This document shows, one piece after another, positions 21,741 through 32,694 of a stretch of 64,000 nt of DNA (within the stretch, counting starts at the first letter, position 1; each line of letters opens with the position of its first letter). This stretch comes from Tetrapisispora phaffii CBS 4417 (lineage: Eukaryota; Ascomycota; Saccharomycetes; Saccharomycetales; Saccharomycetaceae), in the NCBI RefSeq assembly GCF_000236905.1, contig NC_016520.1, positions 1 to 64,000 on the forward strand, read 5' to 3'. The notes beneath the pieces are model-generated. The model saw nothing but the letters and a program-made list of their open reading frames with translations. It had not been told where the DNA came from and did no database searches. A program made the position numbers and the translations under genes.

Positions 21741-22967
21741 TTAATTAACCTTTTTAGCATTGGTATATGAGCCTGCTCCGATTCGTTGATCGACGATAAA
21801 TTGAGCTAAAATCCAAACATTTCCAACAAAAAATGAAACAGAAGCCAAAAAAATTCCTGGATAGAATACATTCTTACCTTCAAACTCCAAGAGATAGCCT
21901 TGAGATAGCCATAGTCCTTGAGTCAATACCCAGATACAAATCATTGATATGCCTTTTCTTTTAGAAATATTTGTGTTCAATAAAGGAAATGGTAATAAAA
22001 GCAAATACCATATAAAGTATTGAGAAGTGCAAACTTTGTTAAATGTGACAAACGCAAATGTTTGAATAAATAAAACCTTCAGTAAATTTAAAAATCTAAA
22101 ATTTCTGTCAGTAGTTTTACTAGTTTGCAGTAATAATAAGGGTATTGTTAGAGTCATGATAAACTGCGGTAGAAATGCGTATCTGGAGAGGGTGGAATTA
22201 TCAGAAAATGCAGATGTAAAATATAAAGGTACATTCCAAATCGAGAAATTGTGTCTGTGATCAGTTCTTGTAAGATGATATAGGTAAGCCTCAGCTATAA
22301 ATATATCACCATACATTTGATACATAGCAACTGCTAGTCCTATAATTATTGCTAATGTTGTTGTTCCCAAAATAAAAAGGTTTAAGAACCAATTTTTTTG
22401 TCTTGATGTCATCACGTATAATGCAATTGGTAATGCATATATAATAGGATAGATTTTGAAGTGAACTGATAACCCATATATTAAACCTGATAACAGATAT
22501 TTTTCATGAAATAAATAATATAAAGATAAAAGAATCAGGAAGCATAATACACTTTCTGCATTACCACGTGTACTGATTGTAATAACCATCGGATTCAACA
22601 ACCAAATACTATTTAAAATCAAAGTCTTACTTTTACTGATGTTTAAAGTTGACGACAGTTTCTGAATTAATAACATTATTATAATACCAGCTAATAAATC
22701 AAATACAACAAAAATTAGTTTTCCTGCATGGAACCAACCTAAGTAATAATTTGGCAATAGCAGCCAACTTAGCAAAGGAGTATAACGATATGTCTCTCTA
22801 TTATAGGGAGAAAGGTTTTCATAAACATATCTTGCTGCATCGTCAAAGACCATATAATCAATGTCAGTGTATCTTACTTTAAAATTAGCATCTTGGTAAA
22901 TACCATATCCAAAAAAACCTATACGCAATAAGAATGATGCAATCAGGAGAATAACCTTATTATCCAT
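21741..22967 (-). CDS. GPI14: GPI14, GPI mannosyltransferase I (PIG-M homologue)
   Basis: 408 residues from the ATG at 22967. It is strongly hydrophobic with many membrane segments, and a lumenal Asp-Ile-Asp motif at 35-37 in the first loop is typical of PIG-M mannosyltransferases. The conserved block [17 protein letters not shown] lies about a third of the way in. It adds the first alpha-1,4 mannose to GlcN-PI in the ER, with Pbn1 as partner. It is convergent with PCT1. Its neighbour is the PEX39 orthologue, the same adjacency as YJR013W/YJR012C. Confidence 0.94.
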   Translation of the reverse strand: MDNKVILLIASFLLRIGFFGYGIYQDANFKVRYTDIDYMVFDDAARYVYENLSPYNRETYRYTPLLSWLLLPNYYLGWFHAGKLIFVVFDLLAGIIIMLLIQKLSSTLNISKSKTLILNSIWLLNPMVITISTRGNAESVLCFLILLSLYYLFHEKYLLSGLIYGLSVHFKIYPIIYALPIALYVMTSRQKNWFLNLFILGTTTLAIIIGLAVAMYQMYGDIFIAEAYLYHLTRTDHRHNFSIWNVPLYFTSAFSDNSTLSRYAFLPQFIMTLTIPLLLLQTSKTTDRNFRFLNLLKVLFIQTFAFVTFNKVCTSQYFIWYLLLLPFPLLNTNISKRKGISMICIWVLTQGLWLSQGYLLEFEGKNVFYPGIFLASVSFFVGNVWILAQFIVDQRIGAGSYTNAKKVN

Positions 22968-23316
22968 ATGTTAAGAGTAAAAGTTCCAATGCAACTTGTA
23001 TTTTGAGTATATCTGGACTCAATTATTCGTTTTTCTATAGATGGTAACCGTGCTATTGTTCCACGTTAAGTATATTTTATTAAGTGATCAATTGACTTCA
23101 ATATTTAACGTTTAAAATTGAAAACCGTTTTCTTAAGGAAACTAGAAAAATTAAATTTAGATCATGTATTTAAGGTTAATCATCCCGAATTTATGTGGCA
23201 GATGTTATAAAAATAATACTAATGACTCCTCAGTTGAACAACTATGTTATTATATATCCAATAGTTGTGAAATTATAATTTTCAGAGGGAGCATCTAAAT
23301 TTGTAAAGCTTTAAAA
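22968..23316. promoter_or_regulatory. Divergent GPI14 / PEX39 promoter
   Basis: 349 AT-rich bases. No specific site is assigned. Confidence 0.4.
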
Positions 23317-23652
23317 ATGTCGAATGGATTAACATACGATGAATTAGTGGACCATATCATGAATGATAAGAGTATCCCGAATGTCACTGCAGTCGAAGAT
23401 ATAGTGTTAGATGAGAAAGAGAGAAGTGCTAATGAATTGAAACCTAGAAGTAAACCCTGGGAGACCAGATCCAAGATTGCAGAGGCAAATAATCATGAAA
23501 CCAATTCTGATTTACTTCTAATAAAAGACTCTGAAGAAAGTACAGGGAGTACAGAGGGTACAGAACCTTCAAAAGGCACTATGATACATTTCACTTACGA
23601 AGCAAATGACGAATATTATAAGATGGAGGAGGATATGGCTAAAAAGAATTAG
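23317..23652 (+). CDS. PEX39: PEX39 (YJR012C) orthologue with KPWE motif
   Basis: 111 residues from the ATG at 23317. It is small, acidic and likely disordered, with no membrane segment. The key motif is Lys-Pro-Trp-Glu at 46-49 within PRSKPWET. KPWE is the motif reported for Pex39, a PTS2-import factor that binds the receptor Pex7, and for Pex13. It lies next to GPI14 and then SPC1, the same order as YJR013W, YJR012C and YJR010C-A. That synteny plus the motif supports the assignment although overall similarity is weak. A perfect 8-bp inverted repeat follows the stop codon directly. Confidence 0.75.
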   Translation: MSNGLTYDELVDHIMNDKSIPNVTAVEDIVLDEKERSANELKPRSKPWETRSKIAEANNHETNSDLLLIKDSEESTGSTEGTEPSKGTMIHFTYEANDEYYKMEEDMAKKN

Positions 23653-24299
23653 CCCTTTTTTGAAAAAGGGTATTCATTGAAAAATGGTTGTATAATATTC
23701 TAAATTCCACTGATATAAAACCAATGTATGCAAATCTATACAAAACTAATATCAATAAAGTGAAACTTTGTAAGGATTAGCATGGAAAGTACAAGATATA
23801 GTAAAATATTTCATTTTATACAATTTTGAGCCGTTTTGATTTCCTAATATGTGTAGCTTCGAAAAAAAACACTCGATAAAAAATTAGATGGGTTAATTGC
23901 CACTTGTTTGAGACTACCCATTGAACAAATATATGTCATTACTTTTGTACCAACTTTCCTCACTTTCCTATCTCATCTCTCATACTAGGAGGAGCTTTCT
24001 GACTTTTTTCAACAAGCAGGGGAAAGGCGAAAATGGAAATTTGAAAGATACAACAATCAAGAAATCACTAACTTCAACTATCAGATAACTGAATTAAAAG
24101 CTTAGTTCTCTTGGTTGTATTTGAAATGTGAATGGTGGGTCAATGAATAAGATATAGTCAGTTTTACAAGTAACGTTTAAACCTGTTCGCAACTGGGAAG
24201 TTAGTCTTGGAAGAACTTTACACCGAAATATTTTTTGCTATACAAACAACAGAAGACTCTTCTAAAAAAGAGAACATCTATTTACTTTGCATTTTCATT
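23653..24299. other. Intergenic region PEX39-SPC1
   Basis: About 650 bases. It starts with an inverted repeat (arms 23653-23660 and 23663-23670) and is otherwise featureless to me. The SPC1 frame has an in-frame extension from a TTG at 24207, which I do not use. Confidence 0.4.
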
Positions 24300-24566
24300 A
24301 TGTCAGAAATTTTACAAGATATAGGGAAGAAACTAGTTTTTCCAATTGATTTTAAAGCACAATCCAGTTTGACAACTAAATTGAACAATATCCTTTTAGT
24401 AGGATCTATTTTTGCGATGATATACGGGTACAGTACACAATCGTTATCGAATGCATTCTACTCGTACATTGCATTCATTAGTATTGCGGCAATGGCCGTT
24501 GTTCCATCATATCCAAGCTATAACAAGCATAAATTAGAATGGGTCAAGCCAAAGATAGCATTGTAA
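24300..24566 (+). CDS. SPC1: SPC1, signal peptidase complex small subunit
   Basis: 88 residues from the ATG at 24300. It begins MSEILQD followed by KLVFPIDF, as in S. cerevisiae Spc1. Two membrane segments (about 29-45 and 50-67) are joined by a short lumenal turn, with a conserved PSYPSYNKHKLEWVKPKI end. Spc1 is a non-catalytic subunit (SPCS1 homologue) of ER signal peptidase and helps exclude transmembrane segments from cleavage. It corresponds to YJR010C-A. Confidence 0.93.
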   Translation: MSEILQDIGKKLVFPIDFKAQSSLTTKLNNILLVGSIFAMIYGYSTQSLSNAFYSYIAFISIAAMAVVPSYPSYNKHKLEWVKPKIAL

Positions 24567-25204
24567 GGTAAACCTTGATCGATAAAAAAAAGAACTACAG
24601 AACAGAATCAAGTATTCTGAAGAACTTTGTAGCAAGAATTCTGTAGCAAAGAATCAAGTATAGATAATATTATTTATATATACAACCTATAGTATAACAA
24701 CATTATTCCTCTGATATTTAACTTTCAAGTTGTCATTCATCCTAAGACGTGTTTTCGGCATGATTGGTTCTATGATATATATCACTTAAGTAAACTTAAT
24801 CTCATGTCATAGGAGATATCAATCAACAGTTTCGAGATAAGATAGTCTTGTGAAGCAAATAGTTACGGTTAAGGTTACTGTTTCGAAATAAATATCGGAA
24901 GATTAGTCCTATCTAAAATAAAATGTTTCAGTTAGTCCCCCGCCGTTTCCTTTCAAGATTGGAATTTAAATCTGGGGGTATCGAAACCTTTAACGTTGTC
25001 AACTACAATGCACTTCAGCTTTATTATAATTAAAGACTGTGAATCTTATAAGTATGCTAATTATGTCAAGTTGTTCCAATTAGGTTCAATATGGCATTTG
25101 TCGTGTGTTTTATATGTTTATTAAAGGAGATCGCTAAGAGATAGTTATATACAATTCAATTGAAGATAGAATATCCCATAAACATACAAAAAATTTGGAA
25201 TAAT
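24567..25204. other. Intergenic region SPC1-XKS1
   Basis: 640 AT-rich bases. A short direct duplication of AGAATCAAGTAT-type sequence is near 24604-24660. No gene is seen. Confidence 0.4.
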
Positions 25205-26962
25205 ATGACGGAAAGGTTTTACTTGGGGTTTGATTTGTCTACCCAACAATTGAAATGCTTAGCAATTAATGATAAACTGACAATTGTTGCTTCAGAGTCT
25301 GTTGAGTTTGATAAGGATTTATCACATTATGGGACAGAGAAAGGTATATACAAAAATGGTAAAACTATAGATGCCCCAGTGGCTATGTGGTTTGAAGCTA
25401 TCGATTTAATATTTGAGAGATATAAAGAAAGAAAGTTTCCATTGGAAAAGGTTGTTGGGATTTCAGGATCTTGTCAACAACATGGTTCTGTATTTTGGTC
25501 AGAAAAGGCGGACTCTTTGCTGAAGACATTAACTGCTACAAAAACTTTAGTCGAGCAATTAGTTCCTCATTCATTAACGAGGAAGACTGCTCCAAATTGG
25601 CAAGACCATAGTACCGCCATGCAATGTGATGAGATGGAAACTGCAGTTGGTGGCATGGTTGAAATGGCACAAATCACTGGTTCAAAAGCTCATTTTAGAT
25701 TTACTGGTCCACAAATCTTAAAAGTTGCAGAGGATGAGCATGAGAACTATGACGAGACTAGCTGTATTAGTCTGGTGTCTAGTTTCTTACAATCAGTGTT
25801 ATGTGGAAAATTGACACCTTTAGAGGAATCAGATGCATGCGGCATGAACTTATATGACATTGAAAACCATTGCTATGACAAGCAACTGATCTCTCTAATC
25901 GATAGCAAAAACCAAGGATCGGATCTAACAAAAAAATTGTTAGGTGATCCTATAAGCAGTACTAAAAAGCCTTTATGGACTGCTAATGTTTCAGACTACT
26001 TTGTTAAGAAATATAATGTTAATGCATTATGCAGTATATATCCATTCACTGGAGATAACTTGGCAACTATATGCTCCTTGCCATTACAGAAGAATGATGT
26101 GCTAGTTTCACTAGGTACATCAACCACGGTGCTACTAGTGACCGATTCATATCTCCCATCTCCTGACTATCACATGTTTATTCATCCTACTATTCCACGT
26201 CATTACATGGCAATGATTTGTTATTGTAATGGATCACTGGCAAGAGAAAAAGTTCGAGATCAGCTAAACAACGATAATAGCGGCAGTTGGGAAAGGTTCA
26301 ATAAGGAAGTGTCATCAAAGGATGATAAAAGTTCAGAGAATGAAATCGGTGTTTACTTCAGTTTAGATGAGATTGTTCCAAGCGTTAACGCTATACATAA
26401 AAGAGCTAAATTTGATGTGAGCACAGGAAACATCACTGAGTTTGTTGACAAATTTGAGAATGACAGCAAAAACATTGTTAAGTCACAAGCTTTGAGTTGT
26501 AGAGTGAGAATAACTCCACTATTATCAAATAGCTTAAAAGGTTCAACATCCACAGGCAATGGCAATATAATAAATTATACAAGTGAGAAGGTAAAGTTTG
26601 ATTTTAGCGACCTACCATTATCAGATTATATGAAGGCCCGTCCAAATAGGGTCTTTTTCGTCGGAGGAGCAGCCAAAAATGATTCTTTAATCAAAAAATA
26701 TGCAGCGATATTGGGAGCCAAGAATGGTAATTTCAGATTTGCTAATACCAGTAATTCGTGTGCTTTAGGTGGGTGTTACAAAGCACTATGGTCTTATTTG
26801 TATAATAATGAAGAAACAACGTCAGAATTTGATAAATTCTTAAATGAAAAATTCAATTGGGAAGAACTAGAGCACTTCTATGATTCGAATGAAGAAGAGT
26901 GGCGAAGTTATTCGATATATATAAAACCATTAAGTCATTTAGAGTCCTCTCTATCAGAGTAA
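25205..26962 (+). CDS. XKS1: XKS1, xylulokinase
   Basis: 585 residues from the ATG at 25205; the upstream extension uses a TTG. FGGY-family kinase: the N-terminal ATPase domain has GFDLSTQQLK and SGSCQQHGSV, with APNWQDHST at the sugar site. The C-terminal domain contains GDNLATICSLP, SLGTSTTVLL and FFVGGAAKND. It phosphorylates D-xylulose to xylulose 5-phosphate, feeding the pentose phosphate pathway. It corresponds to YGR194C and is convergent with SUI2. The length is close to the 600 residues in S. cerevisiae. Confidence 0.96.
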   Translation: MTERFYLGFDLSTQQLKCLAINDKLTIVASESVEFDKDLSHYGTEKGIYKNGKTIDAPVAMWFEAIDLIFERYKERKFPLEKVVGISGSCQQHGSVFWSEKADSLLKTLTATKTLVEQLVPHSLTRKTAPNWQDHSTAMQCDEMETAVGGMVEMAQITGSKAHFRFTGPQILKVAEDEHENYDETSCISLVSSFLQSVLCGKLTPLEESDACGMNLYDIENHCYDKQLISLIDSKNQGSDLTKKLLGDPISSTKKPLWTANVSDYFVKKYNVNALCSIYPFTGDNLATICSLPLQKNDVLVSLGTSTTVLLVTDSYLPSPDYHMFIHPTIPRHYMAMICYCNGSLAREKVRDQLNNDNSGSWERFNKEVSSKDDKSSENEIGVYFSLDEIVPSVNAIHKRAKFDVSTGNITEFVDKFENDSKNIVKSQALSCRVRITPLLSNSLKGSTSTGNGNIINYTSEKVKFDFSDLPLSDYMKARPNRVFFVGGAAKNDSLIKKYAAILGAKNGNFRFANTSNSCALGGCYKALWSYLYNNEETTSEFDKFLNEKFNWEELEHFYDSNEEEWRSYSIYIKPLSHLESSLSE

Positions 26963-27111
26963 TCCCAGAGTTTCCTAAGTGAAGTTTATTGCTTATAAGA
27001 GTACTGTCTTAAAAGATATAGATTTGTTTGTAAATAATTATGTTATTATTCTATTAATATATACATATAACATATATGACACAATATGAAAATATTTTGT
27101 AATTAAATTAA

Positions 27112-28023
27112 TTAATAATCAGAATCGTCATCTTCTTCCTCTGAGTCAGATCTGTTGTCTAATTCCTTACTGTCTAATAGAGCTTGTAATTCAGCATCTT
27201 CAGTAGCAGTGACAGACTTTGGAGCCATAGTAATGTTGCATACACCATCGTAACTAGCAATCACGCCATTGATCTTCTCAATAGCTTGTTCTAATAACTC
27301 GATACCCTTTTGTTTATCTAATGCTTGTGTGCTAACAACGTATAACGGAGCGGCAACCAATTTAACTTTAATTTGCATTTGTTCAGTAGACATGGCTTCG
27401 GCAGCCTTTAAAGCTTCCTTAATCGCATCAATACCTTCATAACCAAAACAAGAAACTTCAACATCAGCTCTAATTTTAACAGCTTGTGGTGTTAACCTCT
27501 TTGCAATGTATTCTTTTAGTTCATCAAAAATTTCTTTAGATGGAGGCTCGATTCCATCCCAGATAGTTTCATCAATGATAGACATCTTAAAAGCTTCATA
27601 AGCATGACCATACTTTCGACTTAATGGCCAGGCAATAGTCTTATATAAATCTTCTAATGGAATTTGGAATTTTTCAGAACAGAATCTTAAAATGGAATGG
27701 ACACTCTTTGATTTTTGGTATTTTTCTTCACATTTAATGATATCTTCGGAAGAAACTCTACGTTTTGACAAATCAATGTACCCTTTCTCCTTATCAACTC
27801 TTAATACAACAACAACATCATTCTTACCAACACGAATTAACTTTTGGATCGACCTTATACGTCTACGGGACAATTCACTTAATAGAATCATACCCTCAAT
27901 ATTGTCATATTCTAGTAACTTAACATAGGCACCCATTTCAGCGATTTGCTGAACATTGACCATAACAATGTCATCAACTTCTGGGTATTTATTCTCATAA
28001 AATCGACAATGAGAGGTGGACAT
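27112..28023 (-). CDS. SUI2: SUI2, translation initiation factor eIF2 alpha
   Basis: 303 residues from the ATG at 28023. The S1-type OB fold spans about 17-88, with the regulatory Gcn2 phosphorylation site Ser52 (Ser51 in mature numbering) in SELSRRRIRS and the KGYIDLSKRRV kinase-docking segment. A helical and alpha-beta domain follows, and the tail is acidic (EEEDDDSDY). It is part of the eIF2 GTPase that delivers initiator tRNA. A Reb1-type site CGGGTAA is at 28317-28323, about 290 bases upstream. It corresponds to YJR007W. Confidence 0.97.
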   Translation of the reverse strand: MSTSHCRFYENKYPEVDDIVMVNVQQIAEMGAYVKLLEYDNIEGMILLSELSRRRIRSIQKLIRVGKNDVVVVLRVDKEKGYIDLSKRRVSSEDIIKCEEKYQKSKSVHSILRFCSEKFQIPLEDLYKTIAWPLSRKYGHAYEAFKMSIIDETIWDGIEPPSKEIFDELKEYIAKRLTPQAVKIRADVEVSCFGYEGIDAIKEALKAAEAMSTEQMQIKVKLVAAPLYVVSTQALDKQKGIELLEQAIEKINGVIASYDGVCNITMAPKSVTATEDAELQALLDSKELDNRSDSEEEDDDSDY

Positions 28024-28755
28024 ATTTCAGTTTGTGGAAAATTTTAAGCCGTGTACCTATATATATGTATACGTATATGCTATGATTCGTCTCTCGATAT
28101 GACTCTTAAAAAACAACTAGAATTGAACAACCTTAAAAACTAGACCAAAGGGAATGAAATAAATTAGTTCAGTATGAACAACTAGGTTTCAAATAGGTCT
28201 CAAAATTCTATAGAACTACTTCTGTTCAAATTACTATCTGTACATTTGTATTATATTATCATTAAAACCATCGACTACTTACATTATGTTCAAAATTGAA
28301 AATTTTCAGATCGGCACGGGTAACTGTCCCACTACTTTATATTCATGAATTTGATGTATATTTAAAGATAACAAAACATGATGGAATAAAATTGTAATTA
28401 GTAAATGTTATATTACATGAAAACTACACTGATACATATCAGTTCAATGCTTGTTAATTATATAGTCTATTGTAAGATTAGTTTGATATGATTTTTGTTT
28501 TGTTTTAATTTAAATGTTACAATGCAGAGAACTGGGATGTAAATGGTAGTTTCATATGACTTGTTGATTGTACAATATGCATAAGACAAAATTAAAGAGT
28601 GTTGGATACTAAAATAATTGAGTTCAGTTCGTTTGATTTAATATCAGCAGCATTTCTATATCTGCCCTTTTTTCGCCTTTTCAATTCTGATAAAATTAAA
28701 AAAAAATATTCATTAAAATATTATTAACTCATTATTTCAATTCTTGATACTTTTT
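28024..28755. promoter_or_regulatory. SUI2 upstream / HIP1 downstream region
   Basis: 732 bases between two minus-strand genes. CGGGTAA at 28317-28323 matches the Reb1 site. Nothing else is recognised. Confidence 0.4.
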
Positions 28756-30567
28756 TTAACACCAAATTAATAGGAATCTTTTCATGAAAGAACTTTGTCT
28801 TAAAGCTTCTCTCTCTATCTTTAATTCTTCCTTTAAAATATCAATATCGACTTCTTTTCTACCGGTTAATAGATCAATTTCTTCTAGTGGAGTCATTATT
28901 CTCCAGTTTTTGAAATAAAGTTTATGACCAATGTAACATGCTATTAGGATAGGGAAAGATAAATAACCTTCGAAGAAAGCTTCAGCATCAGCGCCGTCAC
29001 CACCTAATGGGAACAAAGAAGTCCAGAAGGAAGCAATTAGAACTAAAAATAGAATAGCAGTACCGTAATAGGAACCGTAAATACCAGTTTGGGATAAATA
29101 TGGCATTTCATCTAAACTTCTATTTTGTACAGTCATAGCTTGTCTAAAACGAATGTGAGCGATGTTAATACCCATCCAGCAAAAAATTGTGGATAAACCT
29201 GATAAAGCTGACAACCAAGTAAACACTTCTTCTTGTTTATCAGAAGCAGCAACAAATGATAGTAAACCAAAAAATAGAGTAGTAAATATAGCCCTTAGTG
29301 GTCTACCTCTTTTATCAACTACACTTAAACCTTTTGGCAAATTTCCAATCAAAGCCATAGATACCATACATCTGGAACAAGCATATACGGCACTGTTTGC
29401 AACTGAAAGAATGGCAATCAAAATAATTGCATTCATTAAAGATGGTAATCCCTTGATACCACCGTTTTCAATAGCGATAACTAATGGGGAAGCAGCAACA
29501 TCGACAGAACTTGAACCATTCAATAATCTAGTGTCGTTGTATGCAACTAAACAACCGACCAACGTTAAAATTGTAATGTAGGAAAAAGTAATGATCCAAA
29601 ATGTTCTCTTTGCAGCTGTTGGGATGGTCTTTCTTGGGTTTTGACTTTCAGCTGCAGAAACGGCAATCATTTCAATACCAGCATAAGAGAAAGCAGCGGT
29701 AACAAAAACTGAACATAAACCTTTAAATTGAGTACCTGCACTATCACCTACAAAAGCACCAGGATCGTGCCAATATTTACCACCGATGTATCCACCCTTT
29801 GGACCACCACCACAAGTTAAAACAATACCTAAAATGAAGAAACCAATAATTGCCAAAATTTTGACTAGAGATAATATAAATTCAGTTTCACCGAAAGATT
29901 TAACATCTAATAAGTTTGCTATTAGAATTAGAGTATAAAAAATTGCCACCCAAGCATCTGAGTTGATAGTATCATCCCAATATCTAATAGTTAAAGAAGC
30001 AGCGACTAATTCTAAAGGTAATAAGACCAGCCATTGGACTAAATAATTTAAATTGACAGAGAATGCAAATGAAGGGTCCACGAATCTTGTCATATAAACG
30101 TTAAAACCACCGACCACTGGGTACGCAGCAGCCAATTCACCTAAAGAATTGATCACAGTAAATAAAGCTGTAGACACGATAGTCCAACCAATCACCAAAG
30201 ATGCAGGGCCACCAGTGTTTAAAGAAGCACCGGAGTTGACGAATAGACCAGTACCGATAGCGCCACCGACTGCTAAAGTAATCAAATGTCTGACATTCAA
30301 ATCTTGGTTCATGTTTGAAGTATGGATATCTTCTTTGATATCGTCAGGAGAACCAGGATTGTAGGAATGTTGGCTATTGAATCTATCATCTGAGAAAGAT
30401 GTAGTTTCCTCTTTAAAATCATAACGGTTCTTTTCTGATAAAAAACTTGATTCAGGATTTGAAGTAGTACCACCTACTGGTGTTTCTGTCATTCTATTGC
30501 CACTATCAGCCAACTTGAAGCCATCTGCGACTTCCGACCAATACTCTCTTTTCAGCAGTCTGGACAT
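28756..30567 (-). CDS. HIP1: HIP1, high-affinity histidine permease
   Basis: 603 residues from the ATG at 30567, the same length as S. cerevisiae Hip1; the frame extends 4 codons further via TTG. A charged cytosolic N-terminus of about 95 residues is followed by twelve membrane segments of the fungal amino acid permease (YAT) family. LAVGGAIGTGLFVNSGA occupies TM1, and ESQNPRKTIP occupies a conserved intracellular loop. The end is FLLIWC, the Phe-Trp-Cys-type C-terminus that is palmitoylated in this family. It corresponds to YGR191W. Confidence 0.96.
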   Translation of the reverse strand: MSRLLKREYWSEVADGFKLADSGNRMTETPVGGTTSNPESSFLSEKNRYDFKEETTSFSDDRFNSQHSYNPGSPDDIKEDIHTSNMNQDLNVRHLITLAVGGAIGTGLFVNSGASLNTGGPASLVIGWTIVSTALFTVINSLGELAAAYPVVGGFNVYMTRFVDPSFAFSVNLNYLVQWLVLLPLELVAASLTIRYWDDTINSDAWVAIFYTLILIANLLDVKSFGETEFILSLVKILAIIGFFILGIVLTCGGGPKGGYIGGKYWHDPGAFVGDSAGTQFKGLCSVFVTAAFSYAGIEMIAVSAAESQNPRKTIPTAAKRTFWIITFSYITILTLVGCLVAYNDTRLLNGSSSVDVAASPLVIAIENGGIKGLPSLMNAIILIAILSVANSAVYACSRCMVSMALIGNLPKGLSVVDKRGRPLRAIFTTLFFGLLSFVAASDKQEEVFTWLSALSGLSTIFCWMGINIAHIRFRQAMTVQNRSLDEMPYLSQTGIYGSYYGTAILFLVLIASFWTSLFPLGGDGADAEAFFEGYLSFPILIACYIGHKLYFKNWRIMTPLEEIDLLTGRKEVDIDILKEELKIEREALRQSSFMKRFLLIWC

Positions 30568-32424
30568 GGTAATATGCAATTATTGTTTTTATAACTAATT
30601 TGTTTTTTTGTTTTCAGCTTATTAGCCCAAATATATTCATAAGCAGTATTCGAATATATCAGGAAATATCTCTATTTAAAGTAATGTAATATATTTATAT
30701 GGGATATTAATACTTTAGCAAGTTTTGCAATATGCAAATCGATGGTAAATATATCACACATTCTTTCTCTCAATCTATCAAAGTTAATAATAAAATTACT
30801 CTAAATTTCAATGAAATTCAGTCTTTATCTCTTTTTCTTCGAGATCCTAATTGTGCAAAAGGAGAATCTACACATCGGAAAAACTCGAAAAGTGAAAAAT
30901 TCGATGAGGTTCCTCGAGACAAGAAAGAGAGAATGTCAAGTATGAGTAACTGAAATCAAGTGATATGAGACAGAGATACTGGAATATATATGCAACTGGG
31001 AAAAGTAGTCAACTTTTTGCACTGGTTTTCAAGTTTTCCGTTAGATTAAGTGGATTATTCTTTGGATTTTACTTTATTTTCTTTCAATAGTAACTACATT
31101 CTAATATTAATTAATTATGTTTTAAATTATTAACGATCCAGAGTTAATTCGTATTAGGTGACCCTCATGTTGGGCATATGATGTCTTGATAGTTATTATA
31201 TGTACCGTTGTAGTGAGATTAACGTTATATCAGGTTATTATCTATTAGGAATGTTTGTTTGCCCGCAGGATCTATAAGATGTATGTTGAGATTTGTCGAG
31301 TTGTTGTGTAAGGATGGCATATCGACAAATTCTACTTATATACATCGTGAATTGGCAACCTTTAGCCTCTCAAAATATTGGCGATATATTTAACTAATTA
31401 ATCTTTATCGATACGAAGACGTAGAATAAGAAACAGTTGTTAGTCTACTCGTCGCTAATCAAGTTATTTGTATACCTAGTTTCCGTCAATACGAATTCGA
31501 TATCTCTTCTATCAGAATAAGTGAAATGTGTACTATATAACTTAATTCACACAGTAAAATCGTGAGCTGTGCTCTAGCACGGACAAGTTTTTTCAGAGAG
31601 ATCTATTCAGGTTGATCTACTATCAATTATTAACCAAAGGGACTCTATTACTATTGAAATCACTCATGGCAATGCAGCGACTTCTTAAAATATTCGCTTT
31701 GTTATAGTTCATGACATGCTTTTTTTCTATTGTAAACCAAAGTTAAGAATAAATACAATGGCAAATCAAGATATGCAAGAGCAATTGAATCTACCTTATT
31801 CATACTACGTATCGTTCTTAATCAGGAATAGGTGATTATAGTATAGTTATTATAATCGGATGGGAGATGCTTTAGTTGAACTTTTTTTATCCTTAGTGTT
31901 GGAAATGACACTGGACGTATAAGTGAATATACAATACGATATTATCTCTTTAGGAGATTATTGTTGTAAACCTGAAACAATGTTGCCTGCAAGAATGTAA
32001 TAGCAGAATTTCTAATGCATAAGTAGTACTGTAGAACTATCAGTCTGCCATACGTGTTCAACTCGACGACGTCGTCTCGTTGGACAGAACGGTAGATTGA
32101 AATATCATGTATATATAAACCCCGGTAATCAATAGTTAAATAATTCATTGATCCAGGTCCAAGAGACTAGAGAGATTTATCTGATTATATAGTATATAAT
32201 CTAACAACTATTAATATATTAAAGCATTGAACATATCTATTGAACAATACTTTCTTGTTTTGGATAATTCAACTTTGAATACATCCATATTCAGATGATT
32301 CATGTGAGACATAATATCTTTATTTGAAAGGAATGGTCTGATATATATTCAATTACCCGAATATACCGTACTTTTTCAAATCTATGTTGATTCAAGTAGT
32401 TACAATTAATTTCACAAATTAGAT
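30568..32424. other. 1.9 kb gene-free stretch with probable retroelement relics
   Basis: Lies between HIP1 and tRNA-Trp. It contains the putative solo LTR at 31897-32206 and a TGTTGGGCATAT motif at about 31169 that may mark another degraded element. A 73-codon frame at 30732-30953 has poor coding character. This is the usual kind of site for Ty insertion upstream of a Pol III gene. Confidence 0.45.
31897..32206 (+). mobile_element. Putative solo LTR upstream of tRNA-Trp
   Basis: 310 bp beginning TGTTGGAAATGACA and ending TCTAACA. It has a TATA box (TATATATAAACC) about 100 bases before its end, at the position expected for an LTR promoter. It ends about 220 bases upstream of a tRNA gene, the preferred Ty1-type target. 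No target duplication is evident. The sequence is not the same family as the 9361 element beyond its ends and layout. Confidence 0.4.
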
Positions 32425-32533
32425 GAAGCGGTGGCTCAATGGTAGAGCTTTCGACTCCAATTAAATTCTGGATTATAAGGAAACTATTGCAATCGAAATC
32501 GAAAGGTTGCAGGTTCGATTCCTGTCCGTTTCA
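32425..32533 (+). tRNA. tW(CCA): tRNA-Trp (CCA) with 37-nt intron
   Basis: Exon 1 is 32425-32460 and exon 2 is 32498-32533, 72 bases when joined. The acceptor starts GAAGCGG and ends CCGTTTC plus discriminator A. The A box GTGGCTCAATGG and B box GGTTCGATTCC are intact. The anticodon CCA is at 32457-32459 with the anticodon stem TTCGA/TCGAA. The intron lies one base 3' of the anticodon, as in S. cerevisiae tRNA-Trp, and is 3 bases longer. A T-run Pol III terminator follows within 12 bases. Confidence 0.97.
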
Positions 32534-32694
32534 TTTACTTTTTTTGATTTTATTCAAGTGAAAAATGGCTTCAATTGAATTCATAATCCTCTCAATTATC
32601 AATTGCTCTACTTTTATAATCTATTCATTATCTTATTTTTAAATAACTTTCTCTATATTTTTTCCCTAAAGAGGTTACATCTATAAAAAATGGT

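Noticed and set aside
30732..30953. 73-codon plus-strand frame upstream of HIP1
   Set aside because: Low-complexity, Ser/Lys/Asn-rich translation of promoter DNA with no homology.
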